From NCBI GenBank assembly GCA_041569895.1, contig JBFFXF010000202.1, forward strand, positions 1 to 13,440: DNA of 13,440 nt, written 5' to 3'. Within the stretch, counting starts at the first letter, position 1. Every line of letters starts with the position of its first letter. The notes under the pieces were generated by a model that had not been told where the DNA came from, searched no databases, and saw only the letters and a program-made list of their open reading frames with translations. Made by a program: the position numbers and the translations under genes. Shown here piece by piece: positions 1 to 5,915 of this stretch. This DNA comes from JBFFXF01 sp041569895. GTDB lineage: Bacteria; Planctomycetota; UBA8108; JACQVS01.

Positions 1-254
1 CCGTGCCCGAAAGACCGCCGGCGTCGTGCTCGTGGTCGCCGTCGGGGCCGGGTTGGCGGAGACCGAGACCGAGTCCGAGTCCGAGATCAGAGGTCCGAGA
101 TCCGAGGTCCGAGATCCGAGGGCCGATTCCGATTCCGATGACCGATACCGACTCCGACACCGATACCGACTCCGACTCCGACTCCGATACCGATTCCGAC
201 TCGGATACCGACTCCGACTCCCGTCCTTGTCGAGCTTCGGTCGTGCCTGGGACG
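1..254. repeat. Spacer with degenerate GANNCC hexamer repeats
   Basis: No gene is assigned here. From about 59 to 221 the sequence is a run of roughly 26 units of 6-8 bp built on GANNCC (GAGACC, GAGTCC, GAGATCC, GATTCC, GATACC, GACTCC and so on). The outer bases are nearly constant and the middle two vary. The first 60 bases do not belong to the repeat. Read on the plus strand in frame 2 they have high third-position GC and encode a short hydrophobic stretch (AGVVLVVAVGAGLA), so they could be the tail of a plus-strand gene entering from the left. One minus-strand frame looks equally coding-like, so I make no CDS call. The block lies just beyond the stop codon of the helix-hairpin-helix gene. 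Confidence 0.75.
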
Positions 255-1145
255 CTATCCTGTCCCCTGAGATCCGTGCGCCAGACACTCGCGCTCCCGG
301 CCTCGCACGACGCGCTGGCCCGCGAGCGCGCCGCGCGTCTCCGTGACCACCGTCCACTGGCGCTCGGTGGCGCCGTCATCGAGGAAGACGACCACCCAGT
401 CGTCCGTGCGACCGAGCTCGTGCGCCCGGGCGGTGTTCGAGAAGAGCGCCGTGTAGTGCCGCCCGGCACGCATGGTGTGGAGGACGGGCAGCCACGCGCG
501 GCGCTCGGGGTTGAACCGCCGCGGCGCGATGCGCGGGAGCTCGCCGGCCGCGGCGCGCTCGCGGTACTCGCGATCGACGTCGAGGAGCTCGTCGACCGAC
601 GGTCGCGGCGTCTCTCGCGAGGCGTCTCTGGAGCGGCCCCATCGCGACGGGCGGCGTCGCAGCCTCGCGGAGAGCTGGTCGCGGATGGCCCGCAGCCGTC
701 GTGGCCCGATTCCGTCGACTCTCTCGAGGCGACCATCGTGCGCGGCGATCTCGAGCTCCTCGAGGCTCGACACGCCGAGCGCCTCGTGGAGGCGCCGGGC
801 GAGCTCGGGCCCGATCCCCGGCAGCGTCCTCAGGACCCGCTCCGCGGACTCCTCCCCGCGCAGGCGCTGCAGGATCCCGAGCGTTCCGGTGTCGAGCCAC
901 ACCTCGATGGCCCTCGAGAGGCTCTCGCCGATGTGGGGCAGCGCCACGAGCCCATCGCGCCCCTCCCGGCGCCGGAGCTCGCGCACGTCCTCCCCGAGTT
1001 CGCGCACCACGCCCGCAGCCTCGCGGTAGGCGCGCACCCGGAAGGGGTTGGCGTCCTGCGTCTCGAGGAGCTCGGCGGTCTCGTCGAGGAGCCTCGCGAG
1101 CACCTCGTTCTCGGCGCGGGTGGGCGGCGTCTTCATCGTCGGCAT
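255..1145 (-). CDS. Helix-hairpin-helix DNA-binding protein (polymerase X-type N-terminal domain)
   Basis: This is a 296-residue protein starting at the ATG at 1145; a second ATG three codons later (1136) is also possible. Residues 1-155 resemble the 8-kDa and fingers region of family X DNA polymerases. There is a helical segment with NPFRVRAYREAA (33-44), then three helix-hairpin-helix cores: LPHIGESL (69-76), LPGIGPELARRL (108-119) and VDGIGPRRLRAI (143-154). These motifs bind the DNA backbone without sequence specificity. The C-terminal part (about 210-290) has the conserved-looking stretches TALFSNTARAHELG and CLAH but no polymerase catalytic aspartate motif, so it is not a polymerase. 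The same two-part architecture is known to me as 'helix-hairpin-helix domain-containing protein' in many bacteria, with no firm function. It follows the cupredoxin gene after 89 bp and could be the last gene of that operon. I see no clear Shine-Dalgarno sequence. Confident on the gene and domain, unsure of the role. Confidence 0.85.
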   Translation of the reverse strand: MPTMKTPPTRAENEVLARLLDETAELLETQDANPFRVRAYREAAGVVRELGEDVRELRRREGRDGLVALPHIGESLSRAIEVWLDTGTLGILQRLRGEESAERVLRTLPGIGPELARRLHEALGVSSLEELEIAAHDGRLERVDGIGPRRLRAIRDQLSARLRRRPSRWGRSRDASRETPRPSVDELLDVDREYRERAAAGELPRIAPRRFNPERRAWLPVLHTMRAGRHYTALFSNTARAHELGRTDDWVVVFLDDGATERQWTVVTETRGALAGQRVVRGRERECLAHGSQGTG

Positions 1146-1234
1146 GGTGCGATGATAGAAGGAAAGCACACCGCGTGCCACGCGGGTCGCCGGGATCGGC
1201 CACCTGGGCTGGCGTCGCCGTCCGGAAAACGCTC

Positions 1235-2110
1235 TCAGCGCCCGGGATCCGGCGCCTCCGGTCCCAGCTCGATCGTCAGCTCGGCTGTCCCGTCCGCCGC
1301 GACGCGCACCTCGCCGGCCCACGCGAGTCCGCCATCGGCGTGATGGGCGCGAAGCGTCCATGCGCCCGCCGGGACGCCGTCGATGCGGAACGTGCCGTCC
1401 GTGGCGGTGACGGCGAACGCGTCGTGCTCGAAGACGTAGATCCAGGCGAGCATCCAGTGGTGCAGATTGCACTCGATGCGCACCGGTCGCGCGCCGGTCG
1501 CTCGCCGGAACCGGTGGTGGGTGAGCTGGCCGGTCGGCGTGCCGACGTTGAAGTCGTGGCCGGGCGTGCGCGAGTGGATGTTGTGGTTGGCGATGTCGGA
1601 GTTGATCATCCGCACGCGCTGCCCGACACGAACCGCGAGGACGTGCGGCAGGAAGGTCCAGTCGCGCTGGTCGAGCACGGCCGGCTCGAGCTCCTCGCCG
1701 CCGGGATCGCTCAGTGGTCCGTCGATCCAGATCACCGCCTCCGCCAGCCCGCCGCTCTCCCGATCGACGTGGACCGTGTGGGCGCGCAGCGTGCCCGCCT
1801 CGGGGATGGCCATCGTCGTCGATTCCGGCGGCGGCCCGCGATACACCACGCGTCCCGAGATGGCGCCCGCGGTCGGTCCGCCGGTCGAGGTCGGTGCGGT
1901 GTAGCCGCTCGCCGCTTCCGGCTCGACGACCGCTGCCTTCGGTTCGGAAGCCCCGTCGGTTCGATCACCATCCCGTCGATGACCCTCGCGTCGATCACCC
2001 TCGCAGCCGGCGAGCGCCAGCCCCGCCAGTGCCGCCATGACGAACGCCATCGTCACGGACTCGAGACCAGGGAGCCTGCCGCTGGCAGTGCGCGCGCCGG
2101 TGTCGCTCAC
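1235..2110 (-). CDS. Cupredoxin-like lipoprotein with carboxypeptidase-regulatory-like C-terminus
   Basis: I chose the GTG at 2110 because GTGA overlaps the stop of the upstream gene by four bases, which suggests translational coupling. An internal ATG at 2050 would also leave a signal peptide. The 291-residue product has a hydrophobic segment ending in the lipobox LALAGC (Cys36), so it is probably an exported lipoprotein. A Pro/Gly/Glu-rich linker leads to a beta-sandwich region. FLPHVLAVRVGQ (153-164) and INSDIANHNIH (169-179), then ECNLHHWM (213-220), match the cupredoxin pattern. The likely type-1 copper ligands are His176, Cys214, His217 (or 218) and Met220. Residues 230-260 look like a carboxypeptidase regulatory-like beta-sandwich. 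Related proteins are often labelled methylamine-utilisation or cupredoxin-like and are thought to carry electrons or bind copper; no partner oxidase is visible here. Copper binding is inferred from motif spacing only. Confidence 0.85.
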   Translation of the reverse strand: MSDTGARTASGRLPGLESVTMAFVMAALAGLALAGCEGDRREGHRRDGDRTDGASEPKAAVVEPEAASGYTAPTSTGGPTAGAISGRVVYRGPPPESTTMAIPEAGTLRAHTVHVDRESGGLAEAVIWIDGPLSDPGGEELEPAVLDQRDWTFLPHVLAVRVGQRVRMINSDIANHNIHSRTPGHDFNVGTPTGQLTHHRFRRATGARPVRIECNLHHWMLAWIYVFEHDAFAVTATDGTFRIDGVPAGAWTLRAHHADGGLAWAGEVRVAADGTAELTIELGPEAPDPGR

Positions 2111-3123
2111 GGCGCGAACCGGTCTCTCAGCGGCGCCGGGATCAACGGGCACCAGTCCGCGGGACGTCTGAACCAGCGCAGCCGGCGTCGCGCCACCGCA
2201 TCGTAGAGCGCGTCTCCGATCCACGGCGGCACCACGGCGAGGACGACCGAGACCGCTCGCCACAGACCGCCCAGCCGGGCCAGCAGGCGCCGCGTCGCCC
2301 GGAATCGGGTCATCAACCGGCCGTCCCCGGTGAGCAGGACGACGCTGTCGGGGAGCTCCTGGCGGGTCTGCTCGTCGACAGACTCCTCGAACGTCGGGCC
2401 GCCGAGCGGCGCGAAGCGGATCGCGCCTCGAGTGTCCTCGGCGAGCAGGAATCGCACCGAGCCGTGGCACAGCCCGCAGCCGCCGTCGTAGAAGAGCGTG
2501 TCGCGGGTGTCGCTGCGCCGGGGCGGAATCCACGCCGGATCGAACGCAAGCAGGTGAACGACGAGCAGCGCGACGACCGCGCCGGCCGACTCGACGAGCA
2601 CGGCGGGCTCGCCGATCGTCACGGCGTGTACCCAGAACGCGACGAGCACGATCCGCGCCGCGGCCAGGATAAGTCCCGGAAACCGCCACCCGCCTCCCGG
2701 ATCATCTCGGCGAAGCGCGGCGACGCTGCCGATCGGCGCTCGCGGGAGCGCGGCGTGCGCGAGGAGCATCCAGCCGGCGAGCGCCAGCCCCGGACTCGCC
2801 ACCAGCGGATTGCGACCGACGATGCAGGCGAGGACGTACCAGATCCAGAGCGCGGCCGCGCGGTCGAGAAAGCCGATCACGAGGAGACAGCTGGCGATTG
2901 CCGCGCTCCCGACGAGGACGACGGTCACCCACGGCGCATCGGCGACTCCGAGGAGGTTCGGGACGACGTGGAGGAGCGGGCTCGCATCGGCGCGCGGGAG
3001 CATCCCCGCGCTCGACAGCAGCCCGGGCGCCCACGGCGCCAGGATCAGGAGCTCGACGAGCAGCCACACGCCAAAAACGACGCGCAGGAGGCTGTACTGT
3101 CCGCCGGTCCAGCCGTTACTCAT
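2107..3123 (-). CDS. HTTM-like membrane protein fused to DCC thiol-disulfide oxidoreductase domain
   Basis: The product is 338 residues from the ATG at 3123, chosen because GAGGTG lies seven bases upstream and the frame above it reads as low-quality shadow of the previous gene. About six hydrophobic segments fill residues 11-195 (around 11-30, 63-86, 89-107, 112-127, 148-170, 176-195). This layout resembles HTTM/vitamin K-dependent carboxylase-like or DoxX-like membrane domains. Residues 208-325 form a DCC (DUF393) domain with the signature YDGGCGLC (212-219), the segment RFAPLGG (236-242) and the typical C-terminal WCPL (324-327). DCC proteins have a thioredoxin-like fold and a CxxC pair and are annotated as thiol-disulfide oxidoreductases, although few have been tested. 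The gene overlaps the one before it by eight bases and the one after it by four, so the three are almost surely cotranscribed. The substrate is unknown. Confidence 0.88.
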   Translation of the reverse strand: MSNGWTGGQYSLLRVVFGVWLLVELLILAPWAPGLLSSAGMLPRADASPLLHVVPNLLGVADAPWVTVVLVGSAAIASCLLVIGFLDRAAALWIWYVLACIVGRNPLVASPGLALAGWMLLAHAALPRAPIGSVAALRRDDPGGGWRFPGLILAAARIVLVAFWVHAVTIGEPAVLVESAGAVVALLVVHLLAFDPAWIPPRRSDTRDTLFYDGGCGLCHGSVRFLLAEDTRGAIRFAPLGGPTFEESVDEQTRQELPDSVVLLTGDGRLMTRFRATRRLLARLGGLWRAVSVVLAVVPPWIGDALYDAVARRRLRWFRRPADWCPLIPAPLRDRFAP

Positions 3124-3619
3124 CGCAGCGCACCTCGATGGCGGCTGACGCGGCATCGCGTCGGATGGCGACCGACCCGGGGCCGCTCTCCGGCTCGATG
3201 CCGAGCTCACGCAGGACCGGCGAGTCGCCGCAGAGCGCGTGGCGGACAACGGTCTCGAGCAAGCGGACCGCCTCCGCGTCACGTGGCGAGCTGGCGGTGG
3301 CATCCGTGGCCGCCAGGGCTGCAGCGCCGGACAGGGCGCGCTCGATGGCGTGACGGCGGATCGCCGGCCCGCCGAGCGTCGCCAGGCGTTCGGGGCCGAG
3401 CTCGTACGAGCGGCTCTCGCCGTTCCTCCCTCGCAGCTCGATGAGGACCGGCTCGCCGGCGGGGAGGTCGTCGCGATCGATCCACGGCAGCCGTCTGGCG
3501 ACCGGTGACGCGCCGGTCGCGGCGGCGTACTCCTCGAGCCGGCGGACCCCGAGCGCGTCGCCCGCGACGGCGAGCAGTCCCAGTGCGAGGAGGAGCGCGG
3601 CGGCGATGATGTTCTTCAT
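3116..3619 (-). CDS. Small exported protein of unknown function
   Basis: I do not recognise this 167-residue protein. The ATG at 3619 gives a good signal peptide or N-terminal anchor: MKN, then about 17 hydrophobic residues ending near AVAGDALG. An upstream in-frame start at 3688 would add an Arg-rich extension before the signal and is less likely. The mature part is rich in Ala, Arg and Glu and includes ELRGRNGESRSYELG (61-75). It has only two cysteines (130 and 165), the second three residues from the end. No catalytic motif is evident. It is the first gene of a tight cluster: its stop overlaps the start of the HTTM-DCC gene by eight bases, and its end supplies the Shine-Dalgarno sequence for that gene. 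By position it may assist the membrane DCC protein or the cupredoxin lipoprotein, but that is inference. The spacer upstream consists largely of short repeats. Confidence 0.75.
   Translation of the reverse strand: MKNIIAAALLLALGLLAVAGDALGVRRLEEYAAATGASPVARRLPWIDRDDLPAGEPVLIELRGRNGESRSYELGPERLATLGGPAIRRHAIERALSGAAALAATDATASSPRDAEAVRLLETVVRHALCGDSPVLRELGIEPESGPGSVAIRRDAASAAIEVRCDE
3131..3136 (-). promoter_or_regulatory. Ribosome binding site of the HTTM-DCC gene
   Basis: GAGGTG read on the minus strand lies seven bases before the ATG at 3123, inside the last codons of the upstream gene. It decides the start of the HTTM-DCC gene and removes a 60-residue Arg/Ser-rich extension that the open frame would otherwise allow. 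Confidence 0.7.
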
Positions 3620-3711
3620 GGCGGGTCGCGAAGGACGTCCGGCTCGACATTCTCGCCCCACCCGGAGGTCGTTGCCAGGGCGAAACAAAACTCGCTGGAC
3701 AACGCCAAGAC

Positions 3712-3822
3712 GTCACGGTCACGGTCACGGTCACGGCACACGGTCACGGCACACGGTCCACGGTCCACGGATCACGGTCCACGGTCACGGTCCACGGGTC
3801 ACGGTCCACGGTCCAACCGTCC
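3712..3822. repeat. GTCACG / GTCCACG short tandem repeats
   Basis: About 110 bp consist of mixed 6-bp (GTCACG) and 7-bp (GTCCACG) units with a few variants (GCACACG, ATCACG, GGTCACG). The first three units are perfect copies and later ones alternate between the two lengths. The block lies about 95 bp upstream of the start of the exported-protein gene. The core ACGGT is invariant through most units. No reading frame through it resembles a gene. Confidence 0.9.
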
Positions 3823-3845
3823 AGGCCGGGGTTGGCCCGCGCTCG

Positions 3846-3892
3846 TGCTCCGTATCCGTGTTCCGTCTCCGTTGTCGTTACCGTCGCCGTGG
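3846..3892. repeat. Short block of degenerate CCGTNT hexamers
   Basis: About eight units related to CCGTNT follow each other (CCGTAT, CCGTGT, then TCCGTC, TCCGTT, GTCGTT, ACCGTC, GCCGT). Two bases vary while the CGT core persists. It lies 24 bp beyond the GTCACG block, in the same spacer, and has the same style of decay as the GANNCC block at the left end of the window. Confidence 0.65.
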
Positions 3893-3993
3893 CAGGACTA
3901 AGAGCTCATTCTGTTCGTCACGGGGGCGAGTGACACCCCTCATCTCCGCGAACGGCGCTCGCCGTTCACCGGAAATCAGCAGCGCGGGAGCGG

Positions 3994-5451
3994 TCAGCGG
4001 GGACCGTCCGTGGCGGCGAGGAGGCGATCGATCTCCACCGCGATGGCGTCGATCGACTGGGCGCCCACCAGGCGGCGCAGGTCGACGAGATCGTTGCCCT
4101 CGACGCGCCCGATGAAGAAGGTCGGCGTGCCATCGACGCCCGCTTCGCGGGCCGCCTCCACGTCGCGATCGATCTCGACGCTCCGCGCCGCCTCCTGCAT
4201 GCAGCGCTCGAAGGTGTCGCGATCGAGACCGAGACGCGCGGCGAGCTCCTCGTAGAGCGCCGCGCCGAGCTTCTTCTGGTTCTCGAAGAGCTCGTGGTGC
4301 ATGGCCCAGTAGGCGCCCTGCTCGCCGGCGCAGTTGGCCGCGATCGCGGCGTCGCGAGCCTGCTTGTGGAAGCCCAGGGGGAAGTCGCGGAAGACGTAGA
4401 GCACCTTGCCGCTGGCGACGTACCGGCTCTTGATCTGCGGAAAGGTCTCGCGGTGGAACCGCGCGCAGAAGCCGCACTCGAACTCGGAGAACTCGACGAT
4501 GCCGACCCTCGCCTTGCGACTGCCGAGCACGGGGTCGTCGTCGAGAGAGAGACGCTCCGGCACCGGCGCCGCCTGTGGAGGCGCGTCGCCGGCGGCGCCA
4601 CCGAAGACCTTGCGGATGTCGTTCACCGCTCGACGGAGATGCGTGACGTCGTGCCGCAGCCGGCGGATCTCGGCGTTGAGCGCCATCAGCTCCCGCAGGA
4701 TGGCGCGCTCGACCTCCGTCCCGTCGGTCGGCAGCGACGCGGGATCGATCGCTCCGGCGCCGTGATCGTGCTCATGCTCGTGATCGTGGGTGCCATGGCC
4801 CTCGAGGCGCGTCACCCATCGCGAGGGGCCGGCGCTCCCGGCGAGCTCCTCGTCGATGATGCGCTCGAAGGTCTCGAGCGGCTGCGCGCCGCGGAGGGGA
4901 CGGCCGTTGACGAAGAAGAACGGCGTGCCGCTCGCGCCGATGCGCTTCGCGAGGGCGGCATGGTCGCCGACGACATCGGCGAAGATCCGGTCATCGAGCG
5001 CCGTCTCGAAGTCGTCGACGTCGAGCCCGACGCGACGCGCGTACTCGACGAGGTCGTCGCGCCGAAGCCGCTGCGGGTCCGCCGACAGCAGCTCGTGGTA
5101 GGGCCGGAATCGCCCCATCTCGTAGGCCGTCAGCGCCGCCTGGGCGGCGAGCGACGCGTCACGGTGAAACCTCGACGGGTTCTGCAGGTAGGCGATGCGC
5201 ACGCGGTCCCCGTATTTCGAGAGGACGCGCGCCAGTGTCTCGTGCGAACGAAAGCAGAAGCGGCACTGGTAGTCGACGAACATCGCCACCGTCACCGGCG
5301 CGCTCCGGGGCCCGATGGCGGGCGCCCCCTCGACGTCGAGCCGCACGCGAGTCACCGGTTGCGCGGGCGCCGCCGTGTCCTGAGCCACGAGGTCCGCGAC
5401 GGACGTGACGAGAACGCCGCAAAGAACGAGGGCCGTGATCGTCGATCTCAT
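3994..5451 (-). CDS. Exported double DsbA-like thiol oxidoreductase with His-rich linker
   Basis: The ATG at 5451 has AGGAG four bases upstream and begins a signal peptide (MRSTITALVLCGVLVTSVA). The product is 485 residues. Domain 1 (about 45-205) has a DsbA/thioredoxin_4-type fold with active site CRFC (63-66) and the cis-proline loop GTPFFFVNG (175-183). A linker (217-230) holds six histidines alternating with Asp/Glu (HGTHDHEHEHDH), followed by a predicted coiled coil (about 245-283). Domain 2 (about 300-480) has active site CGFC (326-329), FRDFPLGFH (354-362) and cis-proline loop GTPTFFIG (441-448). Each half alone would match the usual length of a DsbA-like protein. The expected role is making or reshuffling disulfides, or reducing substrates, outside the cytoplasm. 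The His cluster could bind Zn, Cu or Ni. The first domain lacks the FRDFPL-type motif of the second, so the halves may differ in redox role. No DsbB or VKOR partner is visible in the window. Confidence 0.9.
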   Translation of the reverse strand: MRSTITALVLCGVLVTSVADLVAQDTAAPAQPVTRVRLDVEGAPAIGPRSAPVTVAMFVDYQCRFCFRSHETLARVLSKYGDRVRIAYLQNPSRFHRDASLAAQAALTAYEMGRFRPYHELLSADPQRLRRDDLVEYARRVGLDVDDFETALDDRIFADVVGDHAALAKRIGASGTPFFFVNGRPLRGAQPLETFERIIDEELAGSAGPSRWVTRLEGHGTHDHEHEHDHGAGAIDPASLPTDGTEVERAILRELMALNAEIRRLRHDVTHLRRAVNDIRKVFGGAAGDAPPQAAPVPERLSLDDDPVLGSRKARVGIVEFSEFECGFCARFHRETFPQIKSRYVASGKVLYVFRDFPLGFHKQARDAAIAANCAGEQGAYWAMHHELFENQKKLGAALYEELAARLGLDRDTFERCMQEAARSVEIDRDVEAAREAGVDGTPTFFIGRVEGNDLVDLRRLVGAQSIDAIAVEIDRLLAATDGPR

Positions 5452-5455
5452 GCTG

Positions 5456-5460
5456 CTCCT
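5456..5460 (-). promoter_or_regulatory. Ribosome binding site of the double DsbA gene
   Basis: AGGAG on the minus strand ends four bases before the ATG at 5451. It favours that start over the in-frame ATG at 5487, which would put extra residues ahead of the signal peptide. Confidence 0.65.
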
Positions 5461-5576
5461 GTGCTCGGGAAAGACCGTCAATTTCACGGCCTGGGAGGCG
5501 GGAATGCAACCTCTCTGTTCCCGTTCGCGAAAGCCTTCTCGACTCCGATGGTCAGACCGGACGGCAGAAGAACAGC

Positions 5577-5877
5577 AAGGAAGGCAGGAAGAGCAGGAAG
5601 GCAGGAAACGAGTCTGTTCGCGCTTTGCGACTTCCTTCGATCTCGAGGACGCCGTCGAGAAGCGAGAGTCGGTTACGGCTTTGAACCACAGGGGCGCGGC
5701 GCTGCGCCAGCGCAGCGCCGCGTGAGAGCACAGAGACGGACAGAGTAGGTTCGATTCCGTTCGAAGGAGCGAGCGATGCTCACGAGGCTCGACCCCTCTC
5801 TTCTACCGTTTCCTGCTTTCCTGAGTTTCCTGCTTTCCTTATGAATCGTCTGACGGCAAGCCTCCGAAGTCGACTCT
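5577..5877. repeat. Palindromic intergenic element, copy 1
   Basis: The left arm (5577-5674, 98 bp) aligns without gaps to 10469-10566 at roughly 80 percent identity by eye. The right block (5806-5877, 72 bp) aligns to 10628-10699 with five mismatches. The ends of the element are inverted copies of each other: left GGAAGGCAGGAA repeated twice, right TTTCCTGCTTTCCT repeated twice, so the transcript could form a long hairpin. The right block extends beyond the inverted arm with a conserved tail starting ATGAATCGTCTGAC. The middle (5675-5805) is about 70 bp longer than in copy 2. The excess corresponds to a segment flanked by ACCACAGG and CACAGAGAC, suggesting a nested insertion. No protein is encoded. 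Confidence 0.85.
5695..5722. repeat. Perfect 12-bp GC-only hairpin with CCAG loop
   Basis: CGCGGCGCTGCG (5695-5706) and CGCAGCGCCGCG (5711-5722) are exact reverse complements around the tetraloop CCAG. No T-tract follows on either strand, so it is not a standard intrinsic terminator. It lies between GAACCACAGG and GAGAGCACAGAGAC, and it is absent from copy 2 of the surrounding element. Confidence 0.9.
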
Positions 5878-5915
5878 GACTGCCCGAGGACGGGGCCGAG
5901 GCCGACGACAGGGAC

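Larger units (their letters stand above)
3620..3993. other. 374-bp spacer rich in short degenerate repeats
   Basis: No gene is seen between the double DsbA gene and the exported-protein gene. It contains two repeat blocks, listed separately (3712-3822 and 3846-3892), and a small perfect hairpin at 3950-3967 (7-bp stem GAACGGC, loop GCTC) just past the dsbA-like stop. The hairpin has no T-tract on either strand. The 90 bases before the exported-protein start (3620-3710) are ordinary sequence and must hold any promoter of the cluster, but I could not pick convincing -35 and -10 boxes. Confidence 0.7.
5452..5915. other. 464-bp spacer with palindromic element copy 1
   Basis: No gene is supported here. 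It runs from the 3' end of the beta-propeller gene to the 5' end of the double DsbA gene. Most of it is copy 1 of an intergenic element (5577-5877) that contains a perfect 12-bp hairpin. No ordinary terminator with a T-tract follows the beta-propeller gene, so the element itself may end or process that transcript. Confidence 0.75.

Noticed and set aside
3..1343. Plus-strand open frame with Asp/Ser/Thr-rich repeats
   Set aside because: The acidic repeat is only the hexamer array translated, and the rest is antisense to the HhH gene.
3712..3822. CRISPR array
   Set aside because: Units are 6-7 bp with no spacers, and no cas genes are present.
3950..3967. Hairpin after the double DsbA gene as an intrinsic terminator
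   Set aside because: The 7-bp stem is perfect but no T-tract follows on the minus strand.
5735..5760. GGTTCGATTCC resembling a tRNA T-arm
   Set aside because: The flanking bases do not pair as a T-stem and no acceptor, D or anticodon arm can be built. It corresponds to the small palindrome of the intergenic element.
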